Positions 24,549 to 33,124 of a DNA stretch of 35,267 nucleotides are shown here, one piece after another (the stretch's first letter is position 1; every line of letters begins with the position of its first letter). The notes beneath the pieces are model-generated. The model saw only the letters and a list, made by a program, of their open reading frames with translations, was not told where the DNA came from and ran no database searches. The stretch comes from Sphingobium quisquiliarum P25. Lineage in GTDB: Bacteria > Pseudomonadota > Alphaproteobacteria > Sphingomonadales > Sphingomonadaceae. The stretch is taken from contig NZ_ATHO01000141.1 in the NCBI RefSeq assembly GCF_000445065.1, positions 1 through 35,267 of the forward strand, in the 5' to 3' direction. Made by a program: the position numbers and the translations under genes.

Positions 24549-26149
24549 CACTTCTTCCCCATTGCGCGGCCCAGCGCCGCTTCCACCGCCCGCGCGTCCG
24601 GCGACCGCCACCGTGCGGCGACATATTGGTCCGGCCGGATCAGATAGGCCGAACCCCGCTCAAGATCATAACGCGCCACCACCAAAGCTTCTACATCACC
24701 CATGATTTCGAGCCGCAAATGCGTCACGCCCGCAGGCGCGTCGATGTCCGCATGCCAGCTCAACAGCGTGAATTGCCCGTGCGACAGATGGTCGAGCAGC
24801 CAGCCATCCGCAACCGGCGCGTCAAGGGCAACGCTCCCCGGCGGGATGCCTGCCCATAGGGCGCCTTGCTCGTCCGGCGTGTTGAGCGGGCTGCCGGGGT
24901 AGCTGACGGCCGTTGACAGGCGGCCGGAATTCACGAACGGCCGCGCGAATGCGTGCTGATGCGCAAGCTCCAGAACGGCGTCGCGCATCGCCGTCGCCGC
25001 CTGCGAGAAGGGCGACATGAAGTCGGTCGAGCGGGTGGAATTGAGGATATTCTCGTCCGCCGTGACCACCGCCTCATAATCATAGCTGGCGATCAGGCTT
25101 TCGGGCGCTTCGCCGCGCAGCACCAGATCCAGCTTCCAGCACAGATTGTCGGCGTCGGCCACCCCGCCATTGCAGCCCCGCGCGCCGAAGGGGGACACGA
25201 GATGAGCGCTGTCGCCCGCGAAGATCACCCTGTCATGAACGAAGCTCTCCATGCGGCGGCACTGGAAGGTGTAGACGCTGTACCATTCCGGCTCGAATTC
25301 GATGCCGTCGCCCAGCATGCCGCGAATATAGGGCGCGACATTTTCCGGCCGGATGCAGGCTTCGCGATCGATATCCCGGCCAAGCTGGAAGTCCAGCCGC
25401 CATACCTCGTCCGGCTGTTTGTGCAGCAGGGCGGAACGGCCCCGGTTGAACGGCGGATCGAACCAGAACCAGCGTTCGCAGGGGCGATCCCCCTTCACCT
25501 TGATGTCGGCGATCAGGAAATTATCCTCGAACACGCGGCCTTCGAAATCCATGCCCAGCATGTGGCGGACAGGCGAGCGGGAGCCATCGCAGGCGATCAC
25601 CCATGGCGTTTCCAGCCGGTATTCCTGCCCGCCCGTTACGACGCGCAGAACCGCCTGCTTGCCATCCTGTTCGATGCCCGTGACCTCATGGCCCCAGCGG
25701 ATTTCGACATTGGGAAGCTCCGCCAGCGCGTCGATCAATATATCTTCGGCATGATATTGCTGAAGGTTGATGAAGCCCGGCATCTGCTGATGCTTCACCG
25801 GCAGCATGTCGAAACTGTAGATGGGGTCGGCGGAATCGCCCCAGAAGACCTTGCCGACATTCCAGACCGCGCCCTTTTCCGCCATGCGCACGCCGACGCC
25901 CAGCCGGTTCCAGATATCCAGCGTGCGCTTGGAAAAGCAGATCGCCTTGGAACCGGCGGGCACGAAGTCGAGCCGGTTCAGGATGACGACGCGATGACCC
26001 TTGCGGCCAAGGTCCAGTGCGACGGTCATCCCCACCGGACCGCCCCCCACGATCGTCACGGCGGGCGGCGCCCCGGAAATTTCCGCGAGCGGCGTCGTCC
26101 CCACGGGGCGCCACACCGGCACCCCGTTCATGCTGTTGGTTGCGGCCAT
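24548..26149 (-). CDS. FAD-dependent hydroxylase of the MhpA/TfdB type, candidate 3-hydroxyphenylacetate 6-hydroxylase
   Basis: A 533-residue class A flavoprotein hydroxylase. The GxGxxG motif is at 35-40 (GGGPVG), the DG motif at 188-189 in VIACDGSRSPVR, and the GD motif at 312-313 in VIFAGDSAHLVSPFGARG. A C-terminal thioredoxin-like domain (from about residue 400) marks the MhpA/PheA/TfdB branch. ATG 26149 is 8 bases after the MBL gene's stop; an upstream extension lacks support. Overlap with the DUF2783-like gene and the position in an hmgA-fahA-maiA operon point to making homogentisate from a hydroxyphenylacetate. The 3-hydroxyphenylacetate reaction is inferred from the MhaAB precedent; a 3-(3-hydroxyphenyl)propionate-type substrate would not fit the homogentisate genes. 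Confidence 0.83.
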   Translation of the reverse strand: MAATNSMNGVPVWRPVGTTPLAEISGAPPAVTIVGGGPVGMTVALDLGRKGHRVVILNRLDFVPAGSKAICFSKRTLDIWNRLGVGVRMAEKGAVWNVGKVFWGDSADPIYSFDMLPVKHQQMPGFINLQQYHAEDILIDALAELPNVEIRWGHEVTGIEQDGKQAVLRVVTGGQEYRLETPWVIACDGSRSPVRHMLGMDFEGRVFEDNFLIADIKVKGDRPCERWFWFDPPFNRGRSALLHKQPDEVWRLDFQLGRDIDREACIRPENVAPYIRGMLGDGIEFEPEWYSVYTFQCRRMESFVHDRVIFAGDSAHLVSPFGARGCNGGVADADNLCWKLDLVLRGEAPESLIASYDYEAVVTADENILNSTRSTDFMSPFSQAATAMRDAVLELAHQHAFARPFVNSGRLSTAVSYPGSPLNTPDEQGALWAGIPPGSVALDAPVADGWLLDHLSHGQFTLLSWHADIDAPAGVTHLRLEIMGDVEALVVARYDLERGSAYLIRPDQYVAARWRSPDARAVEAALGRAMGKK

Positions 26150-26157
26150 CGCCCGTC

Positions 26158-27117
26158 TCAGCCCTGAAGTTGCGCCCAGACCTCGCGGTCGCGCTCTTCC
26201 GTCCAGATGCGCGGCCAATCGATGCCGTCGAATTCGTCCCACAGGCGCTGCACGTCGAAGGGCAGGCAATGTTCGAAGATCGGCCAGCGCCCGAATTTCG
26301 GCTCCAGCGCCGCATGGGTCGCTTCGAATGCTTCCTTGAGCGTGCCGCCGCGCTTGTGGGCCGCGCCGACATGCTCGATCATGCCGAGCAGGAAGCCGCG
26401 CGTCTGTTCCACGGCGGCGTCGGTCGCCTCCAGCCCATGCGCAACTGCACCACGCCCGCCGATCAGATGCTCCGCACGGAACGCCTTGACGCGGTCAAGC
26501 GTGTCGCTCGACCAGTCGAAATGGAACGCGTCGCCGGTATAGAGCGCTGCTTCCGCCTCCACCAGATCGCCCGCGAACAGGGTCTTCGTCTTCGGATGCC
26601 AGCCGACGATGTCGCCCGCCGTATGCCCCCGGCCGCAGAAATGCAGTTCGATCGTGCCCCGGTCGCCGCCCAGGTCGATGTCGAAGCGGTCCTCGAACGT
26701 CTGGGTCGGCCAGGTCAGGCCGGGGATTTCTTCCGGCTGCTTGAACAGGCGCGGCATGCGGCCGAACTCGCTGTCCCAATCCTGCTTGCCGCGTTCCTCG
26801 ATCAGCTTGCGGGTGGTTTCGCTGGTGATGATGTTTTCCGCGTCGAACGCGCTCGCGCCCAGCACGCGAACGGCGTGATAGTGGGTCAAAACCAGATATT
26901 TGATGGGCTTGCCGGTATGTTCGCGCAGCTTCCTCAGCCAGTCGCGGGCGGCGGCAGGCGTTGCCCGCGCTTCGAACGCGACGAGGAAATCTTCCCCCTC
27001 GATCGCGCCGACATTAGGATCACCCTCGGCGGTCAGGGCATAGACGCCATCCGCGATGACTTCCAGGGTTTCGGTCTTTTCCGCCACGTCGGCGGAGGAT
27101 GCAAAAGGCTTTGCCAT
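26158..27117 (-). CDS. MBL-fold metallo-hydrolase with altered metal motif
   Basis: A 319-residue metallo-beta-lactamase-fold protein. Apparent ligands are His79 and His81 in LTHYHAVR, His165 in GRGHTAGD, Asp184 in FAGDLVE, and a histidine near 227. The usual HxHxDH motif reads HYHAVR, so the Asp and second-site His are replaced by Val83 and Arg84. That suggests a mono-metal enzyme. It sits between maiA (65-base gap) and the FAD hydroxylase (8-base gap) in one operon. AAGGA lies 5 bases before the ATG. A role in hydrolysing a thioester, lactone or side product is possible, but nothing in the sequence picks one. Confidence 0.85.
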   Translation of the reverse strand: MAKPFASSADVAEKTETLEVIADGVYALTAEGDPNVGAIEGEDFLVAFEARATPAAARDWLRKLREHTGKPIKYLVLTHYHAVRVLGASAFDAENIITSETTRKLIEERGKQDWDSEFGRMPRLFKQPEEIPGLTWPTQTFEDRFDIDLGGDRGTIELHFCGRGHTAGDIVGWHPKTKTLFAGDLVEAEAALYTGDAFHFDWSSDTLDRVKAFRAEHLIGGRGAVAHGLEATDAAVEQTRGFLLGMIEHVGAAHKRGGTLKEAFEATHAALEPKFGRWPIFEHCLPFDVQRLWDEFDGIDWPRIWTEERDREVWAQLQG

Positions 27118-27182
27118 GATCGTCCTTTTCCTTTGGGTCGGCGCACAAGCCGGGATTTTGGTTGGGGAAATGATATTCGGGG

Positions 27183-27824
27183 TCAGCCGGGATCAGCGTC
27201 CTGCTGCACCGCTGGATCGGCGGCGGCGAAGGCCGGAAGCGCACGCGCCGCCGTGGCCGCCGCGGTCAAGCGAGGGAATGGCGACAGGTCCACGCCGAAC
27301 CGCTCGGCCGAATAGATTTGCGGCACCAGATAGACGTCGGCCAAAGTGGGTCCGTCACCAAAGAGGAACACCCCGCCATGCACTCCGGTCATCGCTTCCA
27401 GCGCGGTGAACCCATCGCTTATCCAGCGCGCGATCCAGTTGTTGATAGCGGCTTGATCCGCACCCAGATCATTCTTCAACGCTTTCAATATTCGCAGATT
27501 GTTGAGGGGATGGATGTCGCAGCCGATGATCGCGGCCATCGCTCTCACCTGCGCCTTTCCCCCCGCATCCTGCGGCAACAGCGGCGGATCGGGATAGCGT
27601 TCCTCCAGCCATTCCAATATCGCGGGCGACTGGATCAGCACCTGCCCGTCCGCCTCCAGCGCTGGAACCAGCCCCTGCGGCTGTAGGGCCAGATAGGCCT
27701 GGCCCTTCTGATCCCCCCGCCGCAGGTCGTGCGCCACCTGTTCGTAGGTGACCCCTTTGAAGTTGAGCGCGATGCGAACCCGGTAACTGGTGCCCGAACG
27801 CCAATATCCGTGCAGCCGCATCAT
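27183..27824 (-). CDS. maiA: Maleylacetoacetate isomerase (GST zeta family)
   Basis: A 213-residue glutathione S-transferase-fold protein. The N-terminal domain starts [20 protein letters not shown], a variant of the zeta-class SSxSxRVRIAL active-site motif, and has LIQSPAILEWL for glutathione contact. The C-terminal helical domain has CDIHPLNNLRILK and FGDGPTLADVYLVPQ. It isomerises 4-maleylacetoacetate to 4-fumarylacetoacetate using glutathione in the cytoplasm. Its ATG overlaps the fahA stop by 4 bases (ATGA), so it is coupled to the preceding step's gene. The motif first serine is replaced by arginine (WRSGTS against SSCSS), a small deviation. Confidence 0.92.
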   Translation of the reverse strand: MMRLHGYWRSGTSYRVRIALNFKGVTYEQVAHDLRRGDQKGQAYLALQPQGLVPALEADGQVLIQSPAILEWLEERYPDPPLLPQDAGGKAQVRAMAAIIGCDIHPLNNLRILKALKNDLGADQAAINNWIARWISDGFTALEAMTGVHGGVFLFGDGPTLADVYLVPQIYSAERFGVDLSPFPRLTAAATAARALPAFAAADPAVQQDADPG

Positions 27825-29116
27825 GACAGGGCCGGAAGGATGCGCGCGGTACAGGGGCCAAAGCCGATCGGCACGGCGCCTTCGCGGCTTGCGGTGGCTG
27901 CGATGGTCAGTTCATCGCCATCCTCCAGAAAGCGCCGCTCCTCGCCGCTGGGCAAGGCGATGGGCGACTTGCCGCCTTCGCTCAGTTCCAGCAGGCTACC
28001 GCGTTCCCCCGCTTCCGCTCCCGAAATCGTGCCCGTACCCAGCAGGTCGCCCGGCCGCAGGTTGCAGCCGTTGGAGGCATGGTGCGCGACGATCTGCGCC
28101 ACGGTCCAATACATATTGCTCGCCGGCCCCCGGCTCAACCGGATGGGCGGCAGACCCTCGGCGCGCATCCGTTCGCTGCTCAGCAGCACTTCCATCTCGA
28201 TCGCGAAAGCGCCCTCGCTGCGATCGGCGGGATCGTTCAGATAGGGCAGAGGATCGGGATCGCCGTCTGGCCTTTCTGGCTGGGCGATGCGGAACGGAGC
28301 CAGCGCCTCCACCGTCACCACCCAGGGCGAGATGGTCGTGTGGAAATTCTTGGCCAGGAAGGGACCAAGCGGCTGATATTCCCATGCCTGAAGATCGCGC
28401 GCGGACCAGTCGTTGAGGAGGCCCAGGCCGACGATATGATCCGCCGCCTCGCCGATCGCAATGGGCTGGCCCAGCGGGTTGCCCTGCCCCACCCAGACGC
28501 CCAGTTCCAGTTCATAGTCCAGCCGCTGGGTGGGGCCGAAGACCGGATTGTCCGCATCGGGCGCCTTGCGCTGGCCCAGCGGCCGCCGCACCGGCTCACC
28601 CGAGGGGCGGACCGAGGAGGCACGGCCATGATAGCCGATCGGCACCCATTTATAATTGGGCAGCAAGGGATTGTCCGGGCGGAACAGCCGCCCGACATTT
28701 TCGGCATGATGGATGCCGACATAGAAGTCCGTATAATCGCCGATGGTGGCGGGCAGGAGCAGCGTGCAGTCGTCCGCCGCATGCAGGGCAGGGGTAATAC
28801 GGTCCCGCCATCCGGCGTCCGACAGTATGGACGACAGGCTCCGCCGCAGCGCGCGCCGGTCCGCTGCCGGCAATGCGAAAAGGGCGTTGAGCGTGGATGC
28901 GCTGACCGCATCGGCGGCGGAGGCCGGAAGGTGACCAGCAATGACGGCGAGGTCCAATATCAGGTCGCCTATCGCAACTCCGGCCCTGCGTTCACCATCC
29001 CCTATGGAGAAGATGCCGAAGGGCAGGTTCTGAATGGGGAATTGAGGATGTCCGTTGGCGGACTCCACCCAGCTGGTCAGGGCGGGATCGTGCGTTTCGT
29101 CCATGCGGCCGGTCAT
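27821..29116 (-). CDS. fahA: Fumarylacetoacetase
   Basis: A 431-residue hydrolase that splits fumarylacetoacetate to fumarate and acetoacetate, the last step of homogentisate catabolism. The metal-site motifs are all present: Asp130 in DYTDFY, Glu202 and Glu204 in [10 protein letters not shown], and Asp236 in [17 protein letters not shown]. The catalytic HHAENVG segment follows the first Asp. The length fits the class I (eukaryote-like) fumarylacetoacetases, about 420 residues. ATG 29116 is chosen because it overlaps the hmgA stop by 4 bases (ATGA); a start at 29146 would lie deep in hmgA. Its own stop overlaps the maiA start by 4 bases. Confidence 0.95.
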   Translation of the reverse strand: MTGRMDETHDPALTSWVESANGHPQFPIQNLPFGIFSIGDGERRAGVAIGDLILDLAVIAGHLPASAADAVSASTLNALFALPAADRRALRRSLSSILSDAGWRDRITPALHAADDCTLLLPATIGDYTDFYVGIHHAENVGRLFRPDNPLLPNYKWVPIGYHGRASSVRPSGEPVRRPLGQRKAPDADNPVFGPTQRLDYELELGVWVGQGNPLGQPIAIGEAADHIVGLGLLNDWSARDLQAWEYQPLGPFLAKNFHTTISPWVVTVEALAPFRIAQPERPDGDPDPLPYLNDPADRSEGAFAIEMEVLLSSERMRAEGLPPIRLSRGPASNMYWTVAQIVAHHASNGCNLRPGDLLGTGTISGAEAGERGSLLELSEGGKSPIALPSGEERRFLEDGDELTIAATASREGAVPIGFGPCTARILPALS

Positions 29117-30447
29117 GGCAGCTTCGCCCTTTCCATGTTCGCCCACACCGCGTCATAGTCCAGTTGCATGGGCGGCGTCCGCATCGCCCAAGGCGTGGTG
29201 CGGATGACGTGCCGGGTTTCGAACATGAAGGCCATCGTGTTCTCGATCTTGAAGGGTGCAAGGTCGGCCGCGACCGCCTTTTCATAGCTGGCCCGGTCTG
29301 GACCATGGCCGTTCATCTGGTTGTGAAGCGATCCGCCGCCGGGCAGGAAGCCGCCTTCCTTCGCATCATATTCTCCGGTGATGAGGCCCATATATTCGCT
29401 CATCACATTGCGATGGAACCATGGGGGCCGGAACGTGTCCTCCGCGACCATCCAGCGCGGCGGGAAGATGACGAAGTCGCAATTGGCGGTGCCCGGCGTC
29501 TCGCTGGGGCTGGTGAGGACAGTGAAGATGGACGGATCGGGATGGTCGAATGACACCGTGTTGATCGTGTTGAAGCGCCGCAAGTCATATCGATAGGGCG
29601 CCAGATTGCCGTGCCATGCGACGACATCGAACGGACTGTGGCCCAGCGCCGTCGACCAGAGGCCGCCCTGGAATTTCTGGATCAGCAACGTGGGCACGTC
29701 CTCATCCTCGAACCAGGCGACCGGCGTTTCGAAATCGCGCGGATTGGCAAGGCCGTTCGCGCCGATCGGTCCAAGATCAGGCAGGCGGAAAGGCGCGCCG
29801 TAATTTTCGCAGACATAGCCCCGCGCCGGACCGTCGAGCAGCTCGACCCGGAAGCGAACACCACGCGGAATGACCGCGATCTGCTGCGGCTCCACGGTCA
29901 GGAGGCCAAGTTCAGTGACGATCCGCAGCGATCCTTCCTGCGGCACGATCAGCAACTCGCCATCGGCGTTGAAGAAGGCGCGCTGCTTCATCGACAGGTT
30001 GCAGGCGTACAGATGAATGCCAACGCCAGTGCCCGCTCCAACATCGCCATTGCCGCCGTAGGTGACGAGGCCATCCACCCAGTCGGTGGGCGCTTCGGGA
30101 AAGGCCAGCGGATCCCAGCGCAGCCGGTTGGGATTGGGAGGAACCTCATCAAACGGGGCGGAGCGCAGCAGGCCAGCGTTGCGATAGGGCTCGAACGCAT
30201 CATGATTGGCGGCAGGCCGCAAGCGATACAACCAGGAACGCTTGTTTTCCGTGCGCGGCGCGGTGAAGGCCGTTCCCGAAAGCTGTTCGGCATAAAGGCC
30301 GTAGGGTACGCGCTGGGGGGAATTGCGCCCGACCGGCAGCGCGCCGGGCACTGCCTCCGTCGCCACATGGTTGCCAAAGCCGGGAACCATTGCCGGTTCC
30401 ACAGCGGCGGTATCGCCGGAAGCTGCCACAGGGTCATGCGCCGTCAA
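29113..30447 (-). CDS. hmgA: Homogentisate 1,2-dioxygenase
   Basis: A 444-residue non-heme iron ring-cleavage enzyme converting homogentisate to maleylacetoacetate. The iron ligands are His345 in PPWFHRN, Glu351 in SEYMGLI and His381 in NGHGPD. The N-terminal [20 protein letters not shown] and [14 protein letters not shown] segments are signature stretches. The start is TTG at 30447, preceded by GAGGAG with 8-base spacing. The first in-frame ATG is 19 codons later, close to the core. It heads a minus-strand operon that goes on to fahA, maiA, MBL, hydroxylase, small protein and LuxR. It is divergent from an aldehyde dehydrogenase 158 bases away. Confidence 0.96.
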   Translation of the reverse strand: MTAHDPVAASGDTAAVEPAMVPGFGNHVATEAVPGALPVGRNSPQRVPYGLYAEQLSGTAFTAPRTENKRSWLYRLRPAANHDAFEPYRNAGLLRSAPFDEVPPNPNRLRWDPLAFPEAPTDWVDGLVTYGGNGDVGAGTGVGIHLYACNLSMKQRAFFNADGELLIVPQEGSLRIVTELGLLTVEPQQIAVIPRGVRFRVELLDGPARGYVCENYGAPFRLPDLGPIGANGLANPRDFETPVAWFEDEDVPTLLIQKFQGGLWSTALGHSPFDVVAWHGNLAPYRYDLRRFNTINTVSFDHPDPSIFTVLTSPSETPGTANCDFVIFPPRWMVAEDTFRPPWFHRNVMSEYMGLITGEYDAKEGGFLPGGGSLHNQMNGHGPDRASYEKAVAADLAPFKIENTMAFMFETRHVIRTTPWAMRTPPMQLDYDAVWANMERAKLP

Positions 30448-30605
30448 CTCAAACTCTCCTCTCCTGTGTCCCGTGGCGGATGAGGGCAGGATATGGCGGG
30501 CCGCCGCGCCCTTCTGTCATCGGAACTGATGACAGCAACGCGCGCGCGGCGTTTTTAGACAGGGATCAGAGAGAAATTTCGTCCCGCGCCCATAGGAGAG
30601 CGATC
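30448..30605. promoter_or_regulatory. Divergent promoter, hmgA operon / aldehyde dehydrogenase
   Basis: This 158-base spacer carries start signals for both transcripts and the dyad at 30514-30535. Shared control is natural because the dehydrogenase makes the arylacetate that the operon consumes. GAGGAG (complement strand) serves hmgA and AGGAG serves the dehydrogenase. Confidence 0.65.
30514..30535. promoter_or_regulatory. Candidate operator between hmgA and the aldehyde dehydrogenase
   Basis: Two perfect 8-base arms, CTGTCATC and GATGACAG, lie around GGAACT, in the middle of the divergent spacer. The size suits a dimeric regulator (LuxR, GntR or IclR type). The closest candidate regulator is the LuxR gene at the end of the hmgA operon. 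An RNA-hairpin role is less likely because of its place. Confidence 0.6.
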
Positions 30606-32102
30606 ATGGCATATGCAGGCCCCTTCACGATCGAACCAGCCGCCGCCCGGTTCCTTGAGCGGGACGCCGCGCTGTTCATCGAAGGGGCATTCTGCGCTTC
30701 GGACGGGAACGAGCGGCTGGCCGTCCATGATCCCTCGACAGGCGCAGTCATCGCGCATGTTCCCGACGCGACGGCGGCGGATGTCGACAAGGCTGTGCGA
30801 TCGGCACACGCCGCATTTTCCGATGGCCGCTGGCGCGATCTTCGCCCCGCCGACCGGGAACGCGTCCTGCTGCGCCTCGCCGATCTGCTTGAGGAACGCG
30901 GGGAAGCCGCCGCGCAGATCGAGACGCTGGAACAGGGCAAGTCGATCAATCTGTCGCGTATGCTGGAAGTTGGCGCGTCGGTCGACTGGATACGCTATGC
31001 GGCAGGCCTTTCCACGAAGATCTCCGGGCGGACCTTCGACCTGTCGCTGCCCGGCGGACCGGCGCATTGGACCGCCTATACGCGTCGCGAGCCGATCGGC
31101 GTCATCGGCGCCATCGCACCCTGGAATTTCCCCCTGATGATCGCGCTGTGGAAGGTCCTGCCCGCTCTGGCATCGGGATGCAGCGTGGTGCTGAAACCGT
31201 CCGAAGTGACACCGCTGACCGCGCTGCTCATCGCGGAACTGGCCGTGGAGGCGGGCGTCCCCGCTGGCGTTTTCAACGTCGTGACCGGCGGCGGGGCGGT
31301 TGCGGGCCGTGCGCTGACATCGCACCCCCTGGTCGCGAAGCTTAGCTTCACCGGATCGACCGCGACCGGCAAGGCCGTCGGCCACGCCGCGATCGACGGC
31401 ATGAAGCGCTTCACCCTGGAACTGGGCGGCAAAAATCCCGCGCTGGTCCTGCGCGACGCGCGGCTGGACAAGGTCATTCCGGGCCTGATGGCGGGCGGGT
31501 TCCTGAATGGCGGCCAGGTCTGCGCCGCGGCATCCCGCATCTATGTCGAAGCGCCGCTATATGACGATCTGGTGGCCGGGCTGCGGCAGGCGATCGGCGG
31601 CGTGACGGCGGGGCCCGGACTGGACCCGCAAGCGCAACTCAATCCGCTCGCATCGGCGCAGCACAGCATGAAAGTGCGCGGCTTCCTTGACGACGCGCGC
31701 GCGGCCGGAGCGCAGATCCTCCAGGGCGCCAGCGTGCCGGACAAAGGCTATTATGTCTCGCCCGCCCTCGTCCTCGACGCGCCGGAACAGGCGCAGTTGA
31801 CCCGTTCGGAAGTCTTCGGCCCCGTCCTGACGATCACGCCCGTCGCGGATGCCGAAGAAGGCCTGCGCCGCGCCAATGACAGCGACCTTGGCCTTGCGGC
31901 AAGCGTCTGGACGCAGGACATCGATCAGGCGATGACGCTGACCCGGCGGATGGAAGCAGGCACGGTCTGGGTCAACAGCCATGTGTTCATCGATCCGAAC
32001 ATGCCTTTCGGCGGGTTCAAGCAATCGGGGCTTGGCCGCGATTTCGGCTCCGAATGGCTTAACGGCTATACGGAGGAAAAGGCCGTCTGCATCGCGCATT
32101 AG
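30606..32102 (+). CDS. feaB: Phenylacetaldehyde-type aldehyde dehydrogenase (FeaB-like)
   Basis: A 498-residue NAD(P)-dependent aldehyde dehydrogenase. Catalytic Cys306 lies in FLNGGQVCAAASRIYV, general base Glu272 in LELGGKNPAL, Asn174 in APWNFPLM and cofactor-contact Lys197 in VLKPSE. The length, the WKVLPALASGCSVVLKPSEVTPLT run and the GGQVCAAASRI motif resemble phenylacetaldehyde dehydrogenases such as FeaB. It oxidises an arylacetaldehyde to the arylacetate in the cytoplasm. An AGGAG site lies about 7 bases before ATG 30606. It is divergent from the hmgA operon and would supply the arylacetate for hydroxylation to homogentisate. The exact aldehyde is inferred, so treat the symbol as a best match. 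Confidence 0.87.
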   Translation: MAYAGPFTIEPAAARFLERDAALFIEGAFCASDGNERLAVHDPSTGAVIAHVPDATAADVDKAVRSAHAAFSDGRWRDLRPADRERVLLRLADLLEERGEAAAQIETLEQGKSINLSRMLEVGASVDWIRYAAGLSTKISGRTFDLSLPGGPAHWTAYTRREPIGVIGAIAPWNFPLMIALWKVLPALASGCSVVLKPSEVTPLTALLIAELAVEAGVPAGVFNVVTGGGAVAGRALTSHPLVAKLSFTGSTATGKAVGHAAIDGMKRFTLELGGKNPALVLRDARLDKVIPGLMAGGFLNGGQVCAAASRIYVEAPLYDDLVAGLRQAIGGVTAGPGLDPQAQLNPLASAQHSMKVRGFLDDARAAGAQILQGASVPDKGYYVSPALVLDAPEQAQLTRSEVFGPVLTITPVADAEEGLRRANDSDLGLAASVWTQDIDQAMTLTRRMEAGTVWVNSHVFIDPNMPFGGFKQSGLGRDFGSEWLNGYTEEKAVCIAH

Positions 32103-32109
32103 ACCGCCC

Positions 32110-32141
32110 GGCGCGACCCCGTCCTCCATGAGGGCCGCGCC
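32110..32141 (+). terminator. Hairpin after the aldehyde dehydrogenase gene
   Basis: Arms GGCGCG-A-CCC (32110-32119) and GGG-C-CGCGCC (32132-32141) pair with one mismatch around a 12-base loop, starting 7 bases after the stop. No T-run follows. It faces the convergent quinone-reductase gene. Confidence 0.5.
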
Positions 32142-32193
32142 GATCCCGTGTGATGATGACCATGGCGGACCCGTCAGGTCGCGCCGTGATGGA

Positions 32194-33042
32194 TTATTTG
32201 GCCACTTGCGCTATCACTGCGGAGATCGGGACGGTCGGCCGTCCCAAAAGGGTGCGCAGATCATTGCCGTCATGGAACAGCGATCCCTTGGAAGCAGCAG
32301 CGTCCCAGCTCGCGACAGCCTGGGCAAAGGGCGCTGGCATGCCCACGCCAGCGAGAATTCCGGCATATTGTTCTACCGGCAGGTCAGCATAGGGAATGTC
32401 CCGGCCAAAATGCTTCGACAGCTCCGCGGCACAATCCGCCATCGTATAAGGCGTGTCGCCGCCAAGTTCGTAGACTTTGCCTTCATGGCCCGTCCCCGTC
32501 AGGACGATCGCAGCCGCTTCGGCCAGATCGTCTCTGGTGGCGAAGGATATCTTCCCGTTCCCGGCGCTGCGGATCAGCTTGCCGCTTGCCCGTACGCCCT
32601 CAAGCCCGTGCAACGGATTTTCGGCATACCAGCCATTGCGCAGGATCGTGAACGGCACACCGGCTTCACGAAGCGCCGATTCCGTTTCGCGGTGCTCCTC
32701 GGCCAGGCTCAGCAACGAGGTGTCTGCATTCACGATGCTGGTATAGACGATCCGCTTCACCCCCGCGATTTTGGCGGCCTTGATGACATTTCCGTGCTGT
32801 TCGCCGCGCTTTCCCAAGTCAGCGGATGAAATAAGCAAGAGGACGTCCACCCCTTTCAGAGACTGCGCCAATTGTTCCGGGGATTTATCATAATCGAAGC
32901 TACGTACTTCGACGCCCAGATCAGCCGCTTTTTCCGGCGAACGCACGAGCGCCAGGATCGAGGACGAGGGGATGCATGCTTTCAGCGCTGCAATCGTCGA
33001 TCGTCCCAAGCCGCCATTTGCACCTGTAACCGCGATTATCAT
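32194..33042 (-). CDS. qorB: NAD(P)H:quinone oxidoreductase, QorB/YtfG-like (NmrA-type SDR)
   Basis: A 282-residue atypical short-chain dehydrogenase. The N-terminal dinucleotide motif is GANGGLG at 7-13. RNGWYAEN, the ISSADLGKRGEQHGNVIKAA segment and the SKGSLFHDGNDLRTLLGRPT C-terminus match what I remember of E. coli QorB (YtfG). It reduces quinones with NAD(P)H and would protect against quinones made from aromatic intermediates. The ATG at 33042 has GGAAGG upstream; a longer frame to 33078 has no support. It is divergent from an HxlR gene, exactly as ytfG and ytfH are arranged in E. coli. Confidence 0.87.
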   Translation of the reverse strand: MIIAVTGANGGLGRSTIAALKACIPSSSILALVRSPEKAADLGVEVRSFDYDKSPEQLAQSLKGVDVLLLISSADLGKRGEQHGNVIKAAKIAGVKRIVYTSIVNADTSLLSLAEEHRETESALREAGVPFTILRNGWYAENPLHGLEGVRASGKLIRSAGNGKISFATRDDLAEAAAIVLTGTGHEGKVYELGGDTPYTMADCAAELSKHFGRDIPYADLPVEQYAGILAGVGMPAPFAQAVASWDAAASKGSLFHDGNDLRTLLGRPTVPISAVIAQVAK

Positions 33043-33104
33043 GAATCCTTCCGTTAATGTCTTCTGGAAGCGCTCCATTTATGCGACTTGAATAGCTTGG
33101 GTAA

Positions 33105-33120
33105 GTACGTACAATATTGT
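33105..33120. promoter_or_regulatory. Overlapping palindromes in the qorB/HxlR divergent promoter
   Basis: GTACGTAC (33105-33112) and ACAATATTGT (33111-33120) are perfect palindromes and overlap by two bases. They lie 4 to 12 bases before the HxlR start codon and between the divergent genes. A candidate operator for the redox-type HxlR regulator; exact consensus not matched. Confidence 0.5.
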
Positions 33121-33124
33121 TAGT

